A stretch of DNA of 64,000 bases from Candidatus Desulfobacillus denitrificans. GTDB taxonomy: Bacteria > Pseudomonadota > Gammaproteobacteria > Burkholderiales > Rhodocyclaceae. The stretch spans positions 1,054,001 to 1,118,000 of the forward strand of contig AP021857.1 of the NCBI GenBank assembly GCA_017347485.1, written 5' to 3'. The first letter of the stretch is position 1. Each line of letters starts with the position of its first letter. Under the pieces are notes generated by a model. It saw nothing but the letters and a program-made list of their open reading frames with translations, was not told where the DNA came from and ran no database searches. Shown in pieces: positions 8,535-17,004 of the stretch. The translations under genes and the position numbers were made by a program.

Positions 8535-10055
8535 ATGTGCGGAATCCTGGGCGTCGTCGCGACGACGCCGGTGAACCAGTTGCTCTATGACGGCCTGCAG
8601 GTGCTGCAGCACCGCGGCCAAGATGCGGCCGGCATCGCCACGGCGGAAGGCGGTGTCTTCCACATGCACAAGGGCCCGGGGCTGGTGCGCGACGTCTTCC
8701 GCACGCGCAACATGCGCAGCCTGCAGGGCAATTGGGGCATCGCCCATTGCCGCTACCCGACCGCCGGCTCGGCCTTCAACACTGCCGAGTCACAGCCCTT
8801 CTACGTCAATTCGCCTTTCGGCCTGATGCTCGCGCACAACGGCAACCTGACCAACGCCGAAGAGCTCAAGCGCGAGATGTTCCTGCAGGACCTGCGCCAC
8901 ATCAACACCAATTCCGACTCCGAGGTGCTGCTCAACGTGCTGGCGCACGAGCTGCAGGCAGCGGCGACCAAGTACCAGCTCGACGCCGAGACCATCTTCA
9001 AGGCGGTGGCCGGCGTGTACCGCCGCGTGCGCGGCGCCTACGCCGTAGTGGCCATGATCGCCGGCTACGGCCTGCTGGCCTTCCGCGATCCCTACGGCAT
9101 CCGCCCGCTGATCGTCGGCCGCAATGCCACGCCGCAGGGAAACGAATATCTGGTGGCCTCGGAGAGCGTCGCCCTCGACACCCTCGGTTTCCAGATCCTG
9201 CGCGATGTGGCGCCCGGCGAGGCGGTGCTGATCGACATCCAGGGCAACTTCCACAGCAAGCCCTGCGCCGAGCACACCCTGCGCGCGCCCTGCATCTTCG
9301 AGTTCGTCTATCTGGCGCGGCCCGACTCGCTGATCGACGGCATCTCGGTGTACGAGAGCCGCGTCAAGATGGGCGAGCACCTGGCGGAGAAGATCCGCCA
9401 CACGCTGCCGCACGTCGACATCGACTCCGTCATTCCGATCCCGGATTCCAGCCGGCCCTCGGCGATGGAGCTGGCCACGCGGCTGAACCTTCCCTATCGC
9501 GAGGGCTTCGTCAAGAACCGCTACATCGGCCGCACCTTCATCATGCCCGGCCAGGCGCAGCGGAAGAAATCGGTGCGCCAGAAGCTCAACACCATCGCGC
9601 TGGAATTCAAGGGCAAGAGCGTTCTGCTGGTGGATGATTCGATCGTGCGCGGCACCACCAGCAAGGAAATCGTGCAGATGGCGCGCGACGCCGGCGCGCG
9701 CAAGGTCTACTTTGCGTCGGCCGCGCCGCCGGTGCGTTTTGCCAACGTCTACGGCATCGACATGCCGACGCGCCACGAGCTGATCGCCAGCAACCGCAGC
9801 GACGAGGAGATCTGCCGGGAGATCGGCGCCGACGGCCTGATCTACCAGGATCTCGATGCGCTGAAAGCGGCGGTGCATGCGCTGAATCCCTCGATCACGG
9901 TGTTCGAAACCTCCTGCTTCGACGGCTGTTACGTGACCGGCGACATCAGCGCCGAGTATTTGAGCAGTGTCGAGAACCAGAGGAGCGACGGCAAGCTCAC
10001 CGGCGAAGACAGCGACGTCGCCCAACTCGACCTCAATCTCGTCGTCGCCGATTGA
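8535..10055 (+). CDS. purF: Amidophosphoribosyltransferase
   Basis: PurF catalyses the first committed step of purine synthesis, making phosphoribosylamine from PRPP and glutamine. The protein has 506 residues. The N-terminal MCGILGVV gives the Cys nucleophile of the glutamine amidotransferase domain after Met removal. The PRPP-binding loop (VLLVDDSIVRGTTS) is near residues 362-376, in the C-terminal phosphoribosyltransferase domain. This is the last gene of the operon that begins at 1155. The -35 box of the metZ promoter overlaps its stop codon. Confidence 0.97.
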   Translation: MCGILGVVATTPVNQLLYDGLQVLQHRGQDAAGIATAEGGVFHMHKGPGLVRDVFRTRNMRSLQGNWGIAHCRYPTAGSAFNTAESQPFYVNSPFGLMLAHNGNLTNAEELKREMFLQDLRHINTNSDSEVLLNVLAHELQAAATKYQLDAETIFKAVAGVYRRVRGAYAVVAMIAGYGLLAFRDPYGIRPLIVGRNATPQGNEYLVASESVALDTLGFQILRDVAPGEAVLIDIQGNFHSKPCAEHTLRAPCIFEFVYLARPDSLIDGISVYESRVKMGEHLAEKIRHTLPHVDIDSVIPIPDSSRPSAMELATRLNLPYREGFVKNRYIGRTFIMPGQAQRKKSVRQKLNTIALEFKGKSVLLVDDSIVRGTTSKEIVQMARDAGARKVYFASAAPPVRFANVYGIDMPTRHELIASNRSDEEICREIGADGLIYQDLDALKAAVHALNPSITVFETSCFDGCYVTGDISAEYLSSVENQRSDGKLTGEDSDVAQLDLNLVVAD

Positions 10056-10080
10056 CAGGAGCCCGAAGCGCGTGTAACTT
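10052..10080 (+). promoter_or_regulatory. Sigma-70 promoter for the metZ leader
   Basis: A perfect -35 box TTGACA (10052-10057) and a -10 box TAACTT (10075-10080) are separated by exactly 17 bases. The -35 overlaps the purF stop codon. Transcription would begin near 10087, at the first base-paired position of the riboswitch. Confidence 0.75.
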
Positions 10081-10085
10081 TCCGA

Positions 10086-10141
10086 ATGCGCCGATTTGAT
10101 TTCAGCTTGCGGGCGCCTTATAAATGCGGCTAAAGCGAGGG
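10086..10141 (+). promoter_or_regulatory. SAM-II type riboswitch upstream of metZ
   Basis: The leader matches the compact SAM-II (metA-type) S-adenosylmethionine aptamer. Helix P1 is GCGCC (10088-10092) with GGCGC (10112-10116). The conserved loop starts with CGATTT and ends with TTGC before the P1 3' strand. The conserved 3' segment TATAAATGCGGCTAAA is followed by AGGGA (10138-10142), which forms the pseudoknot in the known family. The downstream gene acts in methionine synthesis, as expected for this class. The identification rests on visual comparison with the family consensus, not on a covariance-model search. Confidence 0.85.
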
Positions 10142-10180
10142 AAAACCCGGTCGCTCAGCTGCGCCGGGTTTTTTTGTTTT
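10142..10180 (+). terminator. Terminator between riboswitch and metZ
   Basis: A 9-bp stem (AAAACCCGG 10142-10150 with CCGGGTTTT 10164-10172) is followed by a T-rich tract. It starts directly at the 3' edge of the SAM-II aptamer and ends before the metZ ribosome site, so it probably acts as a SAM-dependent attenuator. Confidence 0.8.
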
Positions 10181-10192
10181 TTGGGGTCGCGT

Positions 10193-11368
10193 ATGGACAA
10201 GGATTTCGATTTGGACACGCTGGCAGTGCGCGCCGGCATTCAACGCAGCCAGTTCAACGAGCACGCCGAGGCGCTCTACCTGACCTCGAGCTTCGTCTTC
10301 GACAATGCCGCCCAGGCGGCGGCGCGCTTCTCCGGCGAGGAGGCCGGTTTCGTCTACGGCCGCTTCTCCAACCCGACCGTCAGCATGCTGCAGGAACGCC
10401 TGGCGGCGCTGGAAGGCGGCGAGGCCTGCATCGCCACGGCGAGCGGCATGGCCGCCATCCTGTCGACCGTGATGGCGCTCATGAAGGCGGGCGAGCACAT
10501 CGTCGCCTCGCAGAGCATTTTCGGTGCGACGCAGCAGTTGTTCGGCGGCATCCTGTCGAAGTTCGGCGTCGACACCACGTTCGTCGCCTCCACTGAGCCG
10601 GCGGCCTTCAGGGCGGCGCTCAGGCCGCAGACGAAGCTGGTCTTCATCGAGACGCCGTCGAACCCGCTCACCGAAGTGTTCGACATCGCCGCGCTGGCCG
10701 AAGTCGCCCATGCCGGCGGCGCGCTGCTGGCGGTGGACAACTGCTTCTGCTCGCCGGCCCTGCAGCGTCCCCTGCATTTCGGCGCCGACCTGGTGATCCA
10801 TTCCGCCACCAAGTATCTCGACGGCCAGGGACGGGTGTTGGGCGGCGCCGTGGTCGGGTGCAAGGCGCTTACCGAGGAGGTGTTCAAGTTCCTGCGCACC
10901 GCCGGCCCGTCGATCTCGCCCTTCAACGCCTGGGTCATCCTGAAGGGCCTGGAGACGCTGCGCCTGCGCATGGAGGCGCAATCGGCGGCGGCGCTGAAGC
11001 TCGCGCGCTGGCTGGAGGCGCAGCCGCGGGTGGGGAAGGTGTATTACCCCGGCCTGCCTTCGCATCCGCAGCATGAGCTGGCGATGCGCCAGCAGAAAAC
11101 GGGCGGCGCCATCGTCTCCTTCGAGGTGAAGGGTGGCCGCGCCGAGGCATGGCAGGTGGTGGACGCGACGCGCCTGATCTCCATCACGGCGAATCTCGGC
11201 GACACCAAGAGCACCATCACCCACCCGGCCAGCACGACGCATGGGCGCATCTCGGCCTCCGCGCGCGCCGCCGCCGGCATCCAGGAAAGCCTGCTGCGGG
11301 TGGCCGTCGGCCTGGAGTCGGTTGAGGACCTCCAGGCCGATCTGGCGCGGGGCCTGGCGCTGATTTAG
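10193..11368 (+). CDS. metZ: O-succinylhomoserine sulfhydrylase
   Basis: MetZ is a PLP enzyme of the Cys/Met metabolism family that uses sulfide to convert O-succinylhomoserine to homocysteine. The predicted length is 391 residues. The PLP Lys (about residue 207) lies in HSATKYLDGQGR, and YGRFSNPTV and ATASGMAA motifs are present. The start at ATG 10193 is supported by a GGGG ribosome site 6 bases upstream; upstream in-frame codons belong to the riboswitch leader. Its downstream end overlaps the convergent lpxH by 4 bases. Confidence 0.93.
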   Translation: MDKDFDLDTLAVRAGIQRSQFNEHAEALYLTSSFVFDNAAQAAARFSGEEAGFVYGRFSNPTVSMLQERLAALEGGEACIATASGMAAILSTVMALMKAGEHIVASQSIFGATQQLFGGILSKFGVDTTFVASTEPAAFRAALRPQTKLVFIETPSNPLTEVFDIAALAEVAHAGGALLAVDNCFCSPALQRPLHFGADLVIHSATKYLDGQGRVLGGAVVGCKALTEEVFKFLRTAGPSISPFNAWVILKGLETLRLRMEAQSAAALKLARWLEAQPRVGKVYYPGLPSHPQHELAMRQQKTGGAIVSFEVKGGRAEAWQVVDATRLISITANLGDTKSTITHPASTTHGRISASARAAAGIQESLLRVAVGLESVEDLQADLARGLALI

Positions 11369-12099
11369 GCCGCGGCAGGCGGCCAGCTCAGCAGTCGGCA
11401 GCCGGTCGCATCGCAGGCGAGGTAGCCGCCGGCTTCATACCAATCCGGCAGCACCCAGCGTTCCGCCGCGCGGCCTGCGACGTCCAGCAGGTGGCGGGCC
11501 GGACGATGGGTATGGCCGTGGATGAGGCGTGTGCAGCGGTGAAAAGTCAGTGTCTGCAGGACGGCGCCCGGATTCGCGTCCATGATGTCCGTCGGCTTGA
11601 CGCGCTTTTGCGCCTCGCTTTCGCGGCGCAGCGCTTCGATCCGCGCCTTGCGTCGGTCCAGAGGAAGGGTGAGAAAGGCCTGCCGCCATTCGGGCGAGCG
11701 CACCTCGGCGCGGAATGCCTGATAGGCGTCGTCGTCGGTGCACAGTGTGTCGCCATGCATGAGAAGGGTTGCCGTGCCGGCGATCTCGATCAGGGCGGGA
11801 TCGGGCAACAGCTTCAGTCCCGCGGCCTTGGCAAAGGTTTCGCCGCAGAGGAAATCGCGGTTGCCGGCCATGAAGAACAGCGCGACGCCCGAAGCCGATA
11901 GCGCCTGCAGCGCGACGCAGACCTCGGCGTTGGAGGGATCGTCGAGGTCATCGTCCCCGGCCCAGTGCTCGAACAGGTCGCCGAGGATGTAGAGCGCATC
12001 GGCCTCGCGTGCCGGGCCGGAGAGGAAATCGAAAAAGAGCCGGCCGATTTGCGGCCGGCTCGGGCAAAGATGGAGATCGGAGATGAACAGCGTGGCCAT
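11365..12099 (-). CDS. lpxH: UDP-2,3-diacylglucosamine diphosphatase
   Basis: LpxH hydrolyses UDP-2,3-diacylglucosamine to lipid X and UMP in lipid A synthesis at the inner membrane face. The protein has 244 residues. The calcineurin-like metal-binding motifs appear in order: SDLHL, GDLFEHW, GNRDF, HGDTL and HGHTHRPA. It is the last gene of a minus-strand envelope group and sits 15 bases after ppiB, in an order common in proteobacteria. It is convergent with metZ. Confidence 0.95.
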   Translation of the reverse strand: MATLFISDLHLCPSRPQIGRLFFDFLSGPAREADALYILGDLFEHWAGDDDLDDPSNAEVCVALQALSASGVALFFMAGNRDFLCGETFAKAAGLKLLPDPALIEIAGTATLLMHGDTLCTDDDAYQAFRAEVRSPEWRQAFLTLPLDRRKARIEALRRESEAQKRVKPTDIMDANPGAVLQTLTFHRCTRLIHGHTHRPARHLLDVAGRAAERWVLPDWYEAGGYLACDATGCRLLSWPPAAA

Positions 12100-12114
12100 C
12101 GCCGACCCGCCGGT

Positions 12115-12606
12115 TCAGGCAACCTCGGCCTTCTGGATCACCACGTCCTCGACGGGCACGTCCTGGTGGAAGCCCTTGGTCCCGGTCTTGACCCCCTTGA
12201 TCTTGTCGATGACGTCCATGCCCTCGACCACCTTGCCGAAGACGCAGTAACCCCAGCCCTGGCCGCTCGGCGCGCTGTGGTTGAGGAAGGCGTTGTCCTT
12301 GACGTTGATGAAGAACTGCGCGGTGGCCGAATGCGGGTCGCCGGTGCGCGCCATGGCGATGGTGTAGCGGTCGTTCTTGAGGCCGTTGGCGGCTTCGTTC
12401 TGAATCGGCGCGTCGGTCGGCTTCTGCTGCATGCCCGGCTCGAAGCCGCCGCCCTGGATCATGAAGCCGTCGATGACGCGGTGGAAGATGGTGTTGTCGT
12501 AGTGGCCGGCCTCGACGTAGGCGAGGAAGTTCTTCACCGTCTCGGGGGCCTTGGCGGCGTCGAGTTCGATGACGATGGTGCCGAAATTGGTGTGCAGCTT
12601 GACCAT
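12115..12606 (-). CDS. ppiB: Cytoplasmic peptidyl-prolyl cis-trans isomerase (cyclophilin B)
   Basis: A 163-residue cyclophilin without a signal peptide, starting [15 protein letters not shown]. The active-site block [15 protein letters not shown] and the [16 protein letters not shown] motif are intact. The enzyme speeds proline isomerisation during protein folding in the cytoplasm. It lies 11 bases after the paralogous periplasmic cyclophilin gene and is closely similar to it across the whole domain, suggesting a tandem duplication followed by gain or loss of the signal peptide. Confidence 0.95.
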   Translation of the reverse strand: MVKLHTNFGTIVIELDAAKAPETVKNFLAYVEAGHYDNTIFHRVIDGFMIQGGGFEPGMQQKPTDAPIQNEAANGLKNDRYTIAMARTGDPHSATAQFFINVKDNAFLNHSAPSGQGWGYCVFGKVVEGMDVIDKIKGVKTGTKGFHQDVPVEDVVIQKAEVA

Positions 12607-12617
12607 GGTGTCTCCAG

Positions 12618-13187
12618 TTACTTGGCGGGTTTGGCTTCGATCAGCCGGATGGATTCGATGACGACGGGGTCGACCGGCACGTTCTGATGGAAGCCGGCAT
12701 TGCCGGTCTTCACCTTGGCGATTTTCTGCACGACGTCGAAGCCCTGGGCGACCTTGCCGAACACCGCGTAACCCCAGCCGTCGCGCGAGGGATAGTCGAG
12801 CGGACGATTGTCGACGAGGTTGATGAAGAACTGCGCCGAGGCGGAGTGCGGATCCTGCGTGCGCGCCATGGCGATCGTGCCGGCAGCGTTCTTCAGGCCG
12901 TTCTTCGCCTCGTTCTCGATCGGCGCGCGCGTCGGCTTCTGCTTCATGCTCGGCTCGAAGCCGCCACCCTGGATCATGAAGCCGTCGATGACGCGGTGGA
13001 ACACCGTGCCGTTGTAGAAGCCGTCCTTGACGTACTGGAGGAAGTTGGCGACGGTCTTCGGCGCCTTCTCGGCATCCAGCTCGATGAGGATGACACCCTG
13101 GTTCGTCTTCATCTCGACGACGGGGTTGGCGGCCATGGCGGACAGGCTCATCAGCAGGCCGGTGGCCAGCGCGAACAGCTTCTTCAT
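12618..13187 (-). CDS. ppiA: Periplasmic peptidyl-prolyl cis-trans isomerase (cyclophilin A)
   Basis: A 189-residue cyclophilin with an N-terminal signal peptide ([19 protein letters not shown], cleavage near residue 19-20), so it acts in the periplasm. The catalytic [15 protein letters not shown] block is identical to that of the neighbouring cytoplasmic ppiB. It follows the L,D-transpeptidase gene by 29 bases on the same strand and is probably cotranscribed with ppiB and lpxH. Confidence 0.93.
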   Translation of the reverse strand: MKKLFALATGLLMSLSAMAANPVVEMKTNQGVILIELDAEKAPKTVANFLQYVKDGFYNGTVFHRVIDGFMIQGGGFEPSMKQKPTRAPIENEAKNGLKNAAGTIAMARTQDPHSASAQFFINLVDNRPLDYPSRDGWGYAVFGKVAQGFDVVQKIAKVKTGNAGFHQNVPVDPVVIESIRLIEAKPAK

Positions 13188-13216
13188 TGCGGGGTTTCCT
13201 TAAAAAGGGAAGGGGC

Positions 13217-14413
13217 TCAGGCGCCGCCTTCGTAGACGATCTTCCAGGCGCCGTCTTCCTTGATCCAGTACTGGCGCTTCTTCATGACGTTGCTCAGGTT
13301 GCTGCTCTTGTAGTCCTGGTCGAAGGTGACGACGACCATTTCTTCCCTGCCCGGATTGCGGAACATGCTGATGTTGCCGGCCTCGATTTTGATCCACTGC
13401 TTGCCGGCATTCACCTGGCGCTTTTGCATCGCCCACTGCTCGAGGTTTTGCTTGCCGGCCTGGAAGCGCTTCGCATAGTGGCGCAGGTATTTCTCCGTAT
13501 CGAGGCTTTCCCAGTCGCTGCGCCATTCCTCGATGGTGCGGGAGAGCGCGCTGCGCTCGGCCTGCCAGTCGTCGAGGGAGAGCCATTCGATGCTGTTGGA
13601 GATGATCACCGGGGTGGTGCCGATTTGCAGGTTCTTCGCCAAGGCATCGAGATCCTGGTTGGCCAGCACGACGCAGCCGTCGGAGGCCTTGGGCGGGCGC
13701 GAGAAGGTGTCCGAGGGGGTACCGTGCAGCCAAATGCCGTGACCGTTGCGACCCTGGCGCTTGTCCCATTCGTTCGGGTAGCTGATGGGGAAGGCGCCGC
13801 TGCCATAGAAGTCGCCCAGCTTCTGGCGCGGTAGGCTGGCCGTCACATGATAGACCCCGATCGGCGTCTTTTTGTCGCCCTCACGGGCCTTCTCCGTGCC
13901 AGCCTTGCCATGCGAGATGTAGTAGTCGGCGACGAAGCGGGGCTTGCCGTTCTCGTTGCGGTAGAGATAGAGCCGCGCCTTCTGCGTATCGACCACCACC
14001 GCATATTTCTGTTCCGGATGCATCTGCAGCAGGTAGCGCGGCACATAGTCGGCGGGTGGCCTGTCGCGATAGGCCTTCAGACGGGCGATGGCTTCCTCGC
14101 GCAGGTCCGCCAGCCTGTCCTGGGGGGCATTCGACGCATTGCCAAGCGTTTGCAGCGGCCGCGAACGGGCCAGCAGGAGGTCGCCCTTGATGAGGTGCCC
14201 GAGCCGAAAATTCGGATAAGCCTTGAGCAGCTTCTCGGTCTGGCCCAGCGCGGCATCGAGGCTGTTCTGCTCGATCTGGGAGAAGATCTGTGCCAGCAGC
14301 GGCTCTGGCCCCGAATCGGAGTAAGTTTGCTCGGGCGCGGCTGCCGAAACAGCGCCCGCCGCAGCCAGGCAAAGGGTCGCTGCGAGGAGGTGGAAGCGCT
14401 TGCCCGCGGCCAT
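13217..14413 (-). CDS. L,D-transpeptidase (YkuD) with Cds6-like C-terminal domain
   Basis: A 398-residue exported protein with a signal peptide of about 25 residues. A central YkuD L,D-transpeptidase domain carries the catalytic signature HG (about residue 228) and SDGCVV (Cys about 246). A C-terminal NTF2-like domain (about residues 285-398) resembles the Cds6 family. It probably forms 3-3 cross-links in peptidoglycan or attaches proteins to it. The ATG at 14413 shares its A with the upstream gene stop (ATGA) and directly precedes the signal peptide; longer in-frame extensions lie inside the upstream gene. Its C-terminal domain is related to that of the upstream TPR protein. Confidence 0.85.
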   Translation of the reverse strand: MAAGKRFHLLAATLCLAAAGAVSAAAPEQTYSDSGPEPLLAQIFSQIEQNSLDAALGQTEKLLKAYPNFRLGHLIKGDLLLARSRPLQTLGNASNAPQDRLADLREEAIARLKAYRDRPPADYVPRYLLQMHPEQKYAVVVDTQKARLYLYRNENGKPRFVADYYISHGKAGTEKAREGDKKTPIGVYHVTASLPRQKLGDFYGSGAFPISYPNEWDKRQGRNGHGIWLHGTPSDTFSRPPKASDGCVVLANQDLDALAKNLQIGTTPVIISNSIEWLSLDDWQAERSALSRTIEEWRSDWESLDTEKYLRHYAKRFQAGKQNLEQWAMQKRQVNAGKQWIKIEAGNISMFRNPGREEMVVVTFDQDYKSSNLSNVMKKRQYWIKEDGAWKIVYEGGA

Positions 14414-15495
14414 CAGTTGGCGACCCGCTCCTGCTGGATGAGCCATTTTCCGTCGCGCCTGACGAGGACCATGACCTTGGTGGCCGCGGTCTTCAGTTTG
14501 CCGGAGCGGTAGTGCTGGCGGAACTTGGCCGTGGCTCGTTCGCCTTCGAACGATATCTGGAGGTTTTCCACCCCGACCTGTATCGGCTCGGGTTTGTCGA
14601 GGCGGCGCGTGCGCTCGGCCTCCCATGCCTTGCGCGGCTCGCCTCCCGGCGTCTGGAAATCCCGATCATAGGCCGCAAGGTAGGTCTTGACGTCCTTCCC
14701 GGACCAGGCGGCTGCCCAGTCGCGTATCGACTTCTCGACCTCCTGCTTGTCGCCGGTCGAGGGCATGGGCCCGGTCGCCTGGGCAGATTTCGGTTCGGCG
14801 GGCGCGTCGGCGGCTGCCTTCGCTTCGGGTTTCGTTTCGGATTTCGCAGGCGCAGGCGCAGGCTCGGGCTTGGGCGCAGGCTGTGCAGCCTGCGCCTTGG
14901 CGACGGCCGCAGGCGCCTGTACCTTGCCGCTCGTGCTGCGGGAAGCCAGTGTCGCCGGGCGCGCCGAGACGCTCATCAAATCGCGGATCAAGGCCAGTTT
15001 CGACTGTGCGCTGGTGTTGGATGAATCGATCTGGAGGGCCTTGTCGTAAGCCTGGCTGGCCATGCGGGCGTAGATATCGCCCAGATTCTCGTGGGCGGTG
15101 GCATACGAGGGATGGGTGCGGATGGCCATCTCCAGCGCGTTCTTGGCCTTCTCGTACTGACGCTGCTGGGCGTAAAGCACGGCCAGATTATTGTAGGGCT
15201 CGGGCAGTTCGGGATAGTCTTCTGTCAGTTTGGTGAAGACTGAAATGGCGTCGTTGTAGCGGTTCATTTCCGTCAGGATCAGGCCCTTCATGAAGCGGGC
15301 CTGCGCATCCTTTGGCTTGGCCGCCAGCACCTGCTCGGTCTTCTCCAGAGCTGGCCCGAGTTGGCCCTGCTTCATCAGGCGACTGGCTTCCTCCAGCGTG
15401 TCGGCGCGGACTGCCACCGGGGCAAGGGCGAGCAGCCCTGCGCACAGCAGGGCGGCGATGATCCGGGTGGAGACGAAAAAGCGGCGTAAGGTCAT
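14413..15495 (-). CDS. Exported TPR protein with Cds6-like C-terminal domain
   Basis: A 360-residue protein with a signal peptide (about residues 1-29, ending VAVRA), TPR repeats (about 30-165), and a Pro/Ala/Lys-rich linker. A C-terminal NTF2-like domain follows (about 250-360; IRDWAAAWSGKDVKTYLAAY). It resembles periplasmic TPR proteins encoded next to L,D-transpeptidases and may be a partner of the downstream enzyme. ATG 15495 starts a normal signal peptide; ATGs at 15516 and 15522 would add 7 to 9 residues. Divergent from cysS. The precise function is unknown. Confidence 0.75.
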   Translation of the reverse strand: MTLRRFFVSTRIIAALLCAGLLALAPVAVRADTLEEASRLMKQGQLGPALEKTEQVLAAKPKDAQARFMKGLILTEMNRYNDAISVFTKLTEDYPELPEPYNNLAVLYAQQRQYEKAKNALEMAIRTHPSYATAHENLGDIYARMASQAYDKALQIDSSNTSAQSKLALIRDLMSVSARPATLASRSTSGKVQAPAAVAKAQAAQPAPKPEPAPAPAKSETKPEAKAAADAPAEPKSAQATGPMPSTGDKQEVEKSIRDWAAAWSGKDVKTYLAAYDRDFQTPGGEPRKAWEAERTRRLDKPEPIQVGVENLQISFEGERATAKFRQHYRSGKLKTAATKVMVLVRRDGKWLIQQERVAN

Positions 15496-15536
15496 TGTGT
15501 TATACTTTTCGGCCATAGGCATTTGAATAGTCTCGC

Positions 15537-15542
15537 ATTCTA
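15537..15542 (-). promoter_or_regulatory. Possible extended -10 promoter of the TPR/transpeptidase operon
   Basis: Read on the minus strand, the sequence TGCTAGAAT gives an extended -10 element about 40 bases before the ATG at 15495. The -35 region is not close to consensus, so this is a tentative call. The same intergenic stretch must also hold the divergent cysS promoter. Confidence 0.35.
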
Positions 15543-15615
15543 GCAAGAACGACGGCAGATCAACAATAATTGCCGTTTTCCGGCCAGTCCGCCGATTTCC
15601 AGAGTTTTTCTCCCG

Positions 15616-17001
15616 ATGCTGAGAATCCACAATACCTTGCTGCGCGACAAGCAGGTGTTCGCCCCCATCGAGCCCGGGCTTGTCCGCATGTATGTCTGCG
15701 GCATGACCGTGTACGACTATTGCCACCTGGGCCATGCCCGCGTGCTGGTGGTGTTCGACATGGTGGCGCGCTGGTTGCGTGCCTCGGGCTATCGCGTGGT
15801 TTACGTGCGCAACATCACCGACATCGACGACAAGATCATCCGGCGGGCGCAGGAGAACGGCGAAACGATCCGGGCGCTGACCGACCGCTACATCGCCTAC
15901 ATGCACGAGGATGCTGCGGCGCTGGGCGTGCAGAAGCCCGATCACGAACCGCGCGCCACCCGGTACGTCGCGGCGATGCAGCGGATGATCGGTGCGCTGG
16001 AAAAGAGCGGCTATGCCTACGTCGCTTCCAATCGCGACGTCTGCTACAGCGTGCGCAAGTTCGAGGGCTACGGCCGGCTGTCGGGCAAATCCCTGGAGGA
16101 TTTGCGTGCCGGCGAACGGGTCGACGTGGCGGAGGGCAAGCACGATCCGCTCGACTTCGTGCTGTGGAAGCATGCCAAGGCGGGCGAGCCGGATGAGGCG
16201 AAATGGGAGTCGCCCTGGGGCAGCGGCCGGCCCGGCTGGCACATCGAGTGCTCGGCCATGGGCTCGGAACTGCTGGGCCCGCATTTCGACATCCATGGCG
16301 GCGGCCAGGATCTTCAATTTCCCCACCACGAGAACGAGATCGCCCAGAGCGAGGGGGCGCACGGCTGCCGTTTCGTGAACTACTGGATGCACAACGGCTT
16401 CGTGCGGGTGGACGACGAGAAGATGTCGAAGTCACTCGGCAACTTCTTCACCATCCGCGAGGTGCTGAAGCAGTACGATGCCGAAGTGGTGCGCTTTTTC
16501 ATCCTGCGCGCCCACTACCGCAGCCCGCTCAATTATTCCGATGCTCACCTCGACGATGCGCGGGGCGCGCTGACGCGGCTGTATACCGCCCTCAAGGGAA
16601 CCGCGGCGGATGCCGCAGGCGTGGACTGGAGCGAGCCGCACGCAACCAGGTTTCGCCAGGCCATGGACGACGACTTCAGCACCCCGGAGGCGATTGCCGT
16701 CCTGTTCGAGCTGGCCAACGAGGTGAATCGGACGCAGTCAACGCGCGCGGCGGGCCAGCTCAAGGCGCTGGCCGGTGTGCTGGGTCTGCTCGAACGCGAA
16801 CCGGTAGCTTATCTGCAGGGGGCGCCAGCTGCGGGCGAAGGACTCGACGTGGCAGGAATCGAGTCCCGGATCGAAGCGCGGCTTGCCGCAAAGCAGGCCC
16901 GAAATTACGCCGAAGCCGACCGGATCAGGGCCGAATTGCTCAGGGGGGGCATCGTCCTGGAGGACAAGCCGGGCGGCGCCACCGAGTGGCGCCGCGCCTG
17001 A
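15616..17001 (+). CDS. cysS: Cysteinyl-tRNA synthetase
   Basis: CysS charges tRNA-Cys with cysteine. The protein has 461 residues. The zinc Cys and HIGH-type motif are in [18 protein letters not shown] near the N-terminus, the metal-binding [10 protein letters not shown] motif lies near residue 238, and KMSKSLGN is near residue 268. The C-terminal anticodon-binding helical region is complete. The gene is transcribed divergently from the minus-strand envelope operon and convergently with the following binding-protein gene. Confidence 0.97.
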   Translation: MLRIHNTLLRDKQVFAPIEPGLVRMYVCGMTVYDYCHLGHARVLVVFDMVARWLRASGYRVVYVRNITDIDDKIIRRAQENGETIRALTDRYIAYMHEDAAALGVQKPDHEPRATRYVAAMQRMIGALEKSGYAYVASNRDVCYSVRKFEGYGRLSGKSLEDLRAGERVDVAEGKHDPLDFVLWKHAKAGEPDEAKWESPWGSGRPGWHIECSAMGSELLGPHFDIHGGGQDLQFPHHENEIAQSEGAHGCRFVNYWMHNGFVRVDDEKMSKSLGNFFTIREVLKQYDAEVVRFFILRAHYRSPLNYSDAHLDDARGALTRLYTALKGTAADAAGVDWSEPHATRFRQAMDDDFSTPEAIAVLFELANEVNRTQSTRAAGQLKALAGVLGLLEREPVAYLQGAPAAGEGLDVAGIESRIEARLAAKQARNYAEADRIRAELLRGGIVLEDKPGGATEWRRA

Positions 17002-17004
17002 CGG

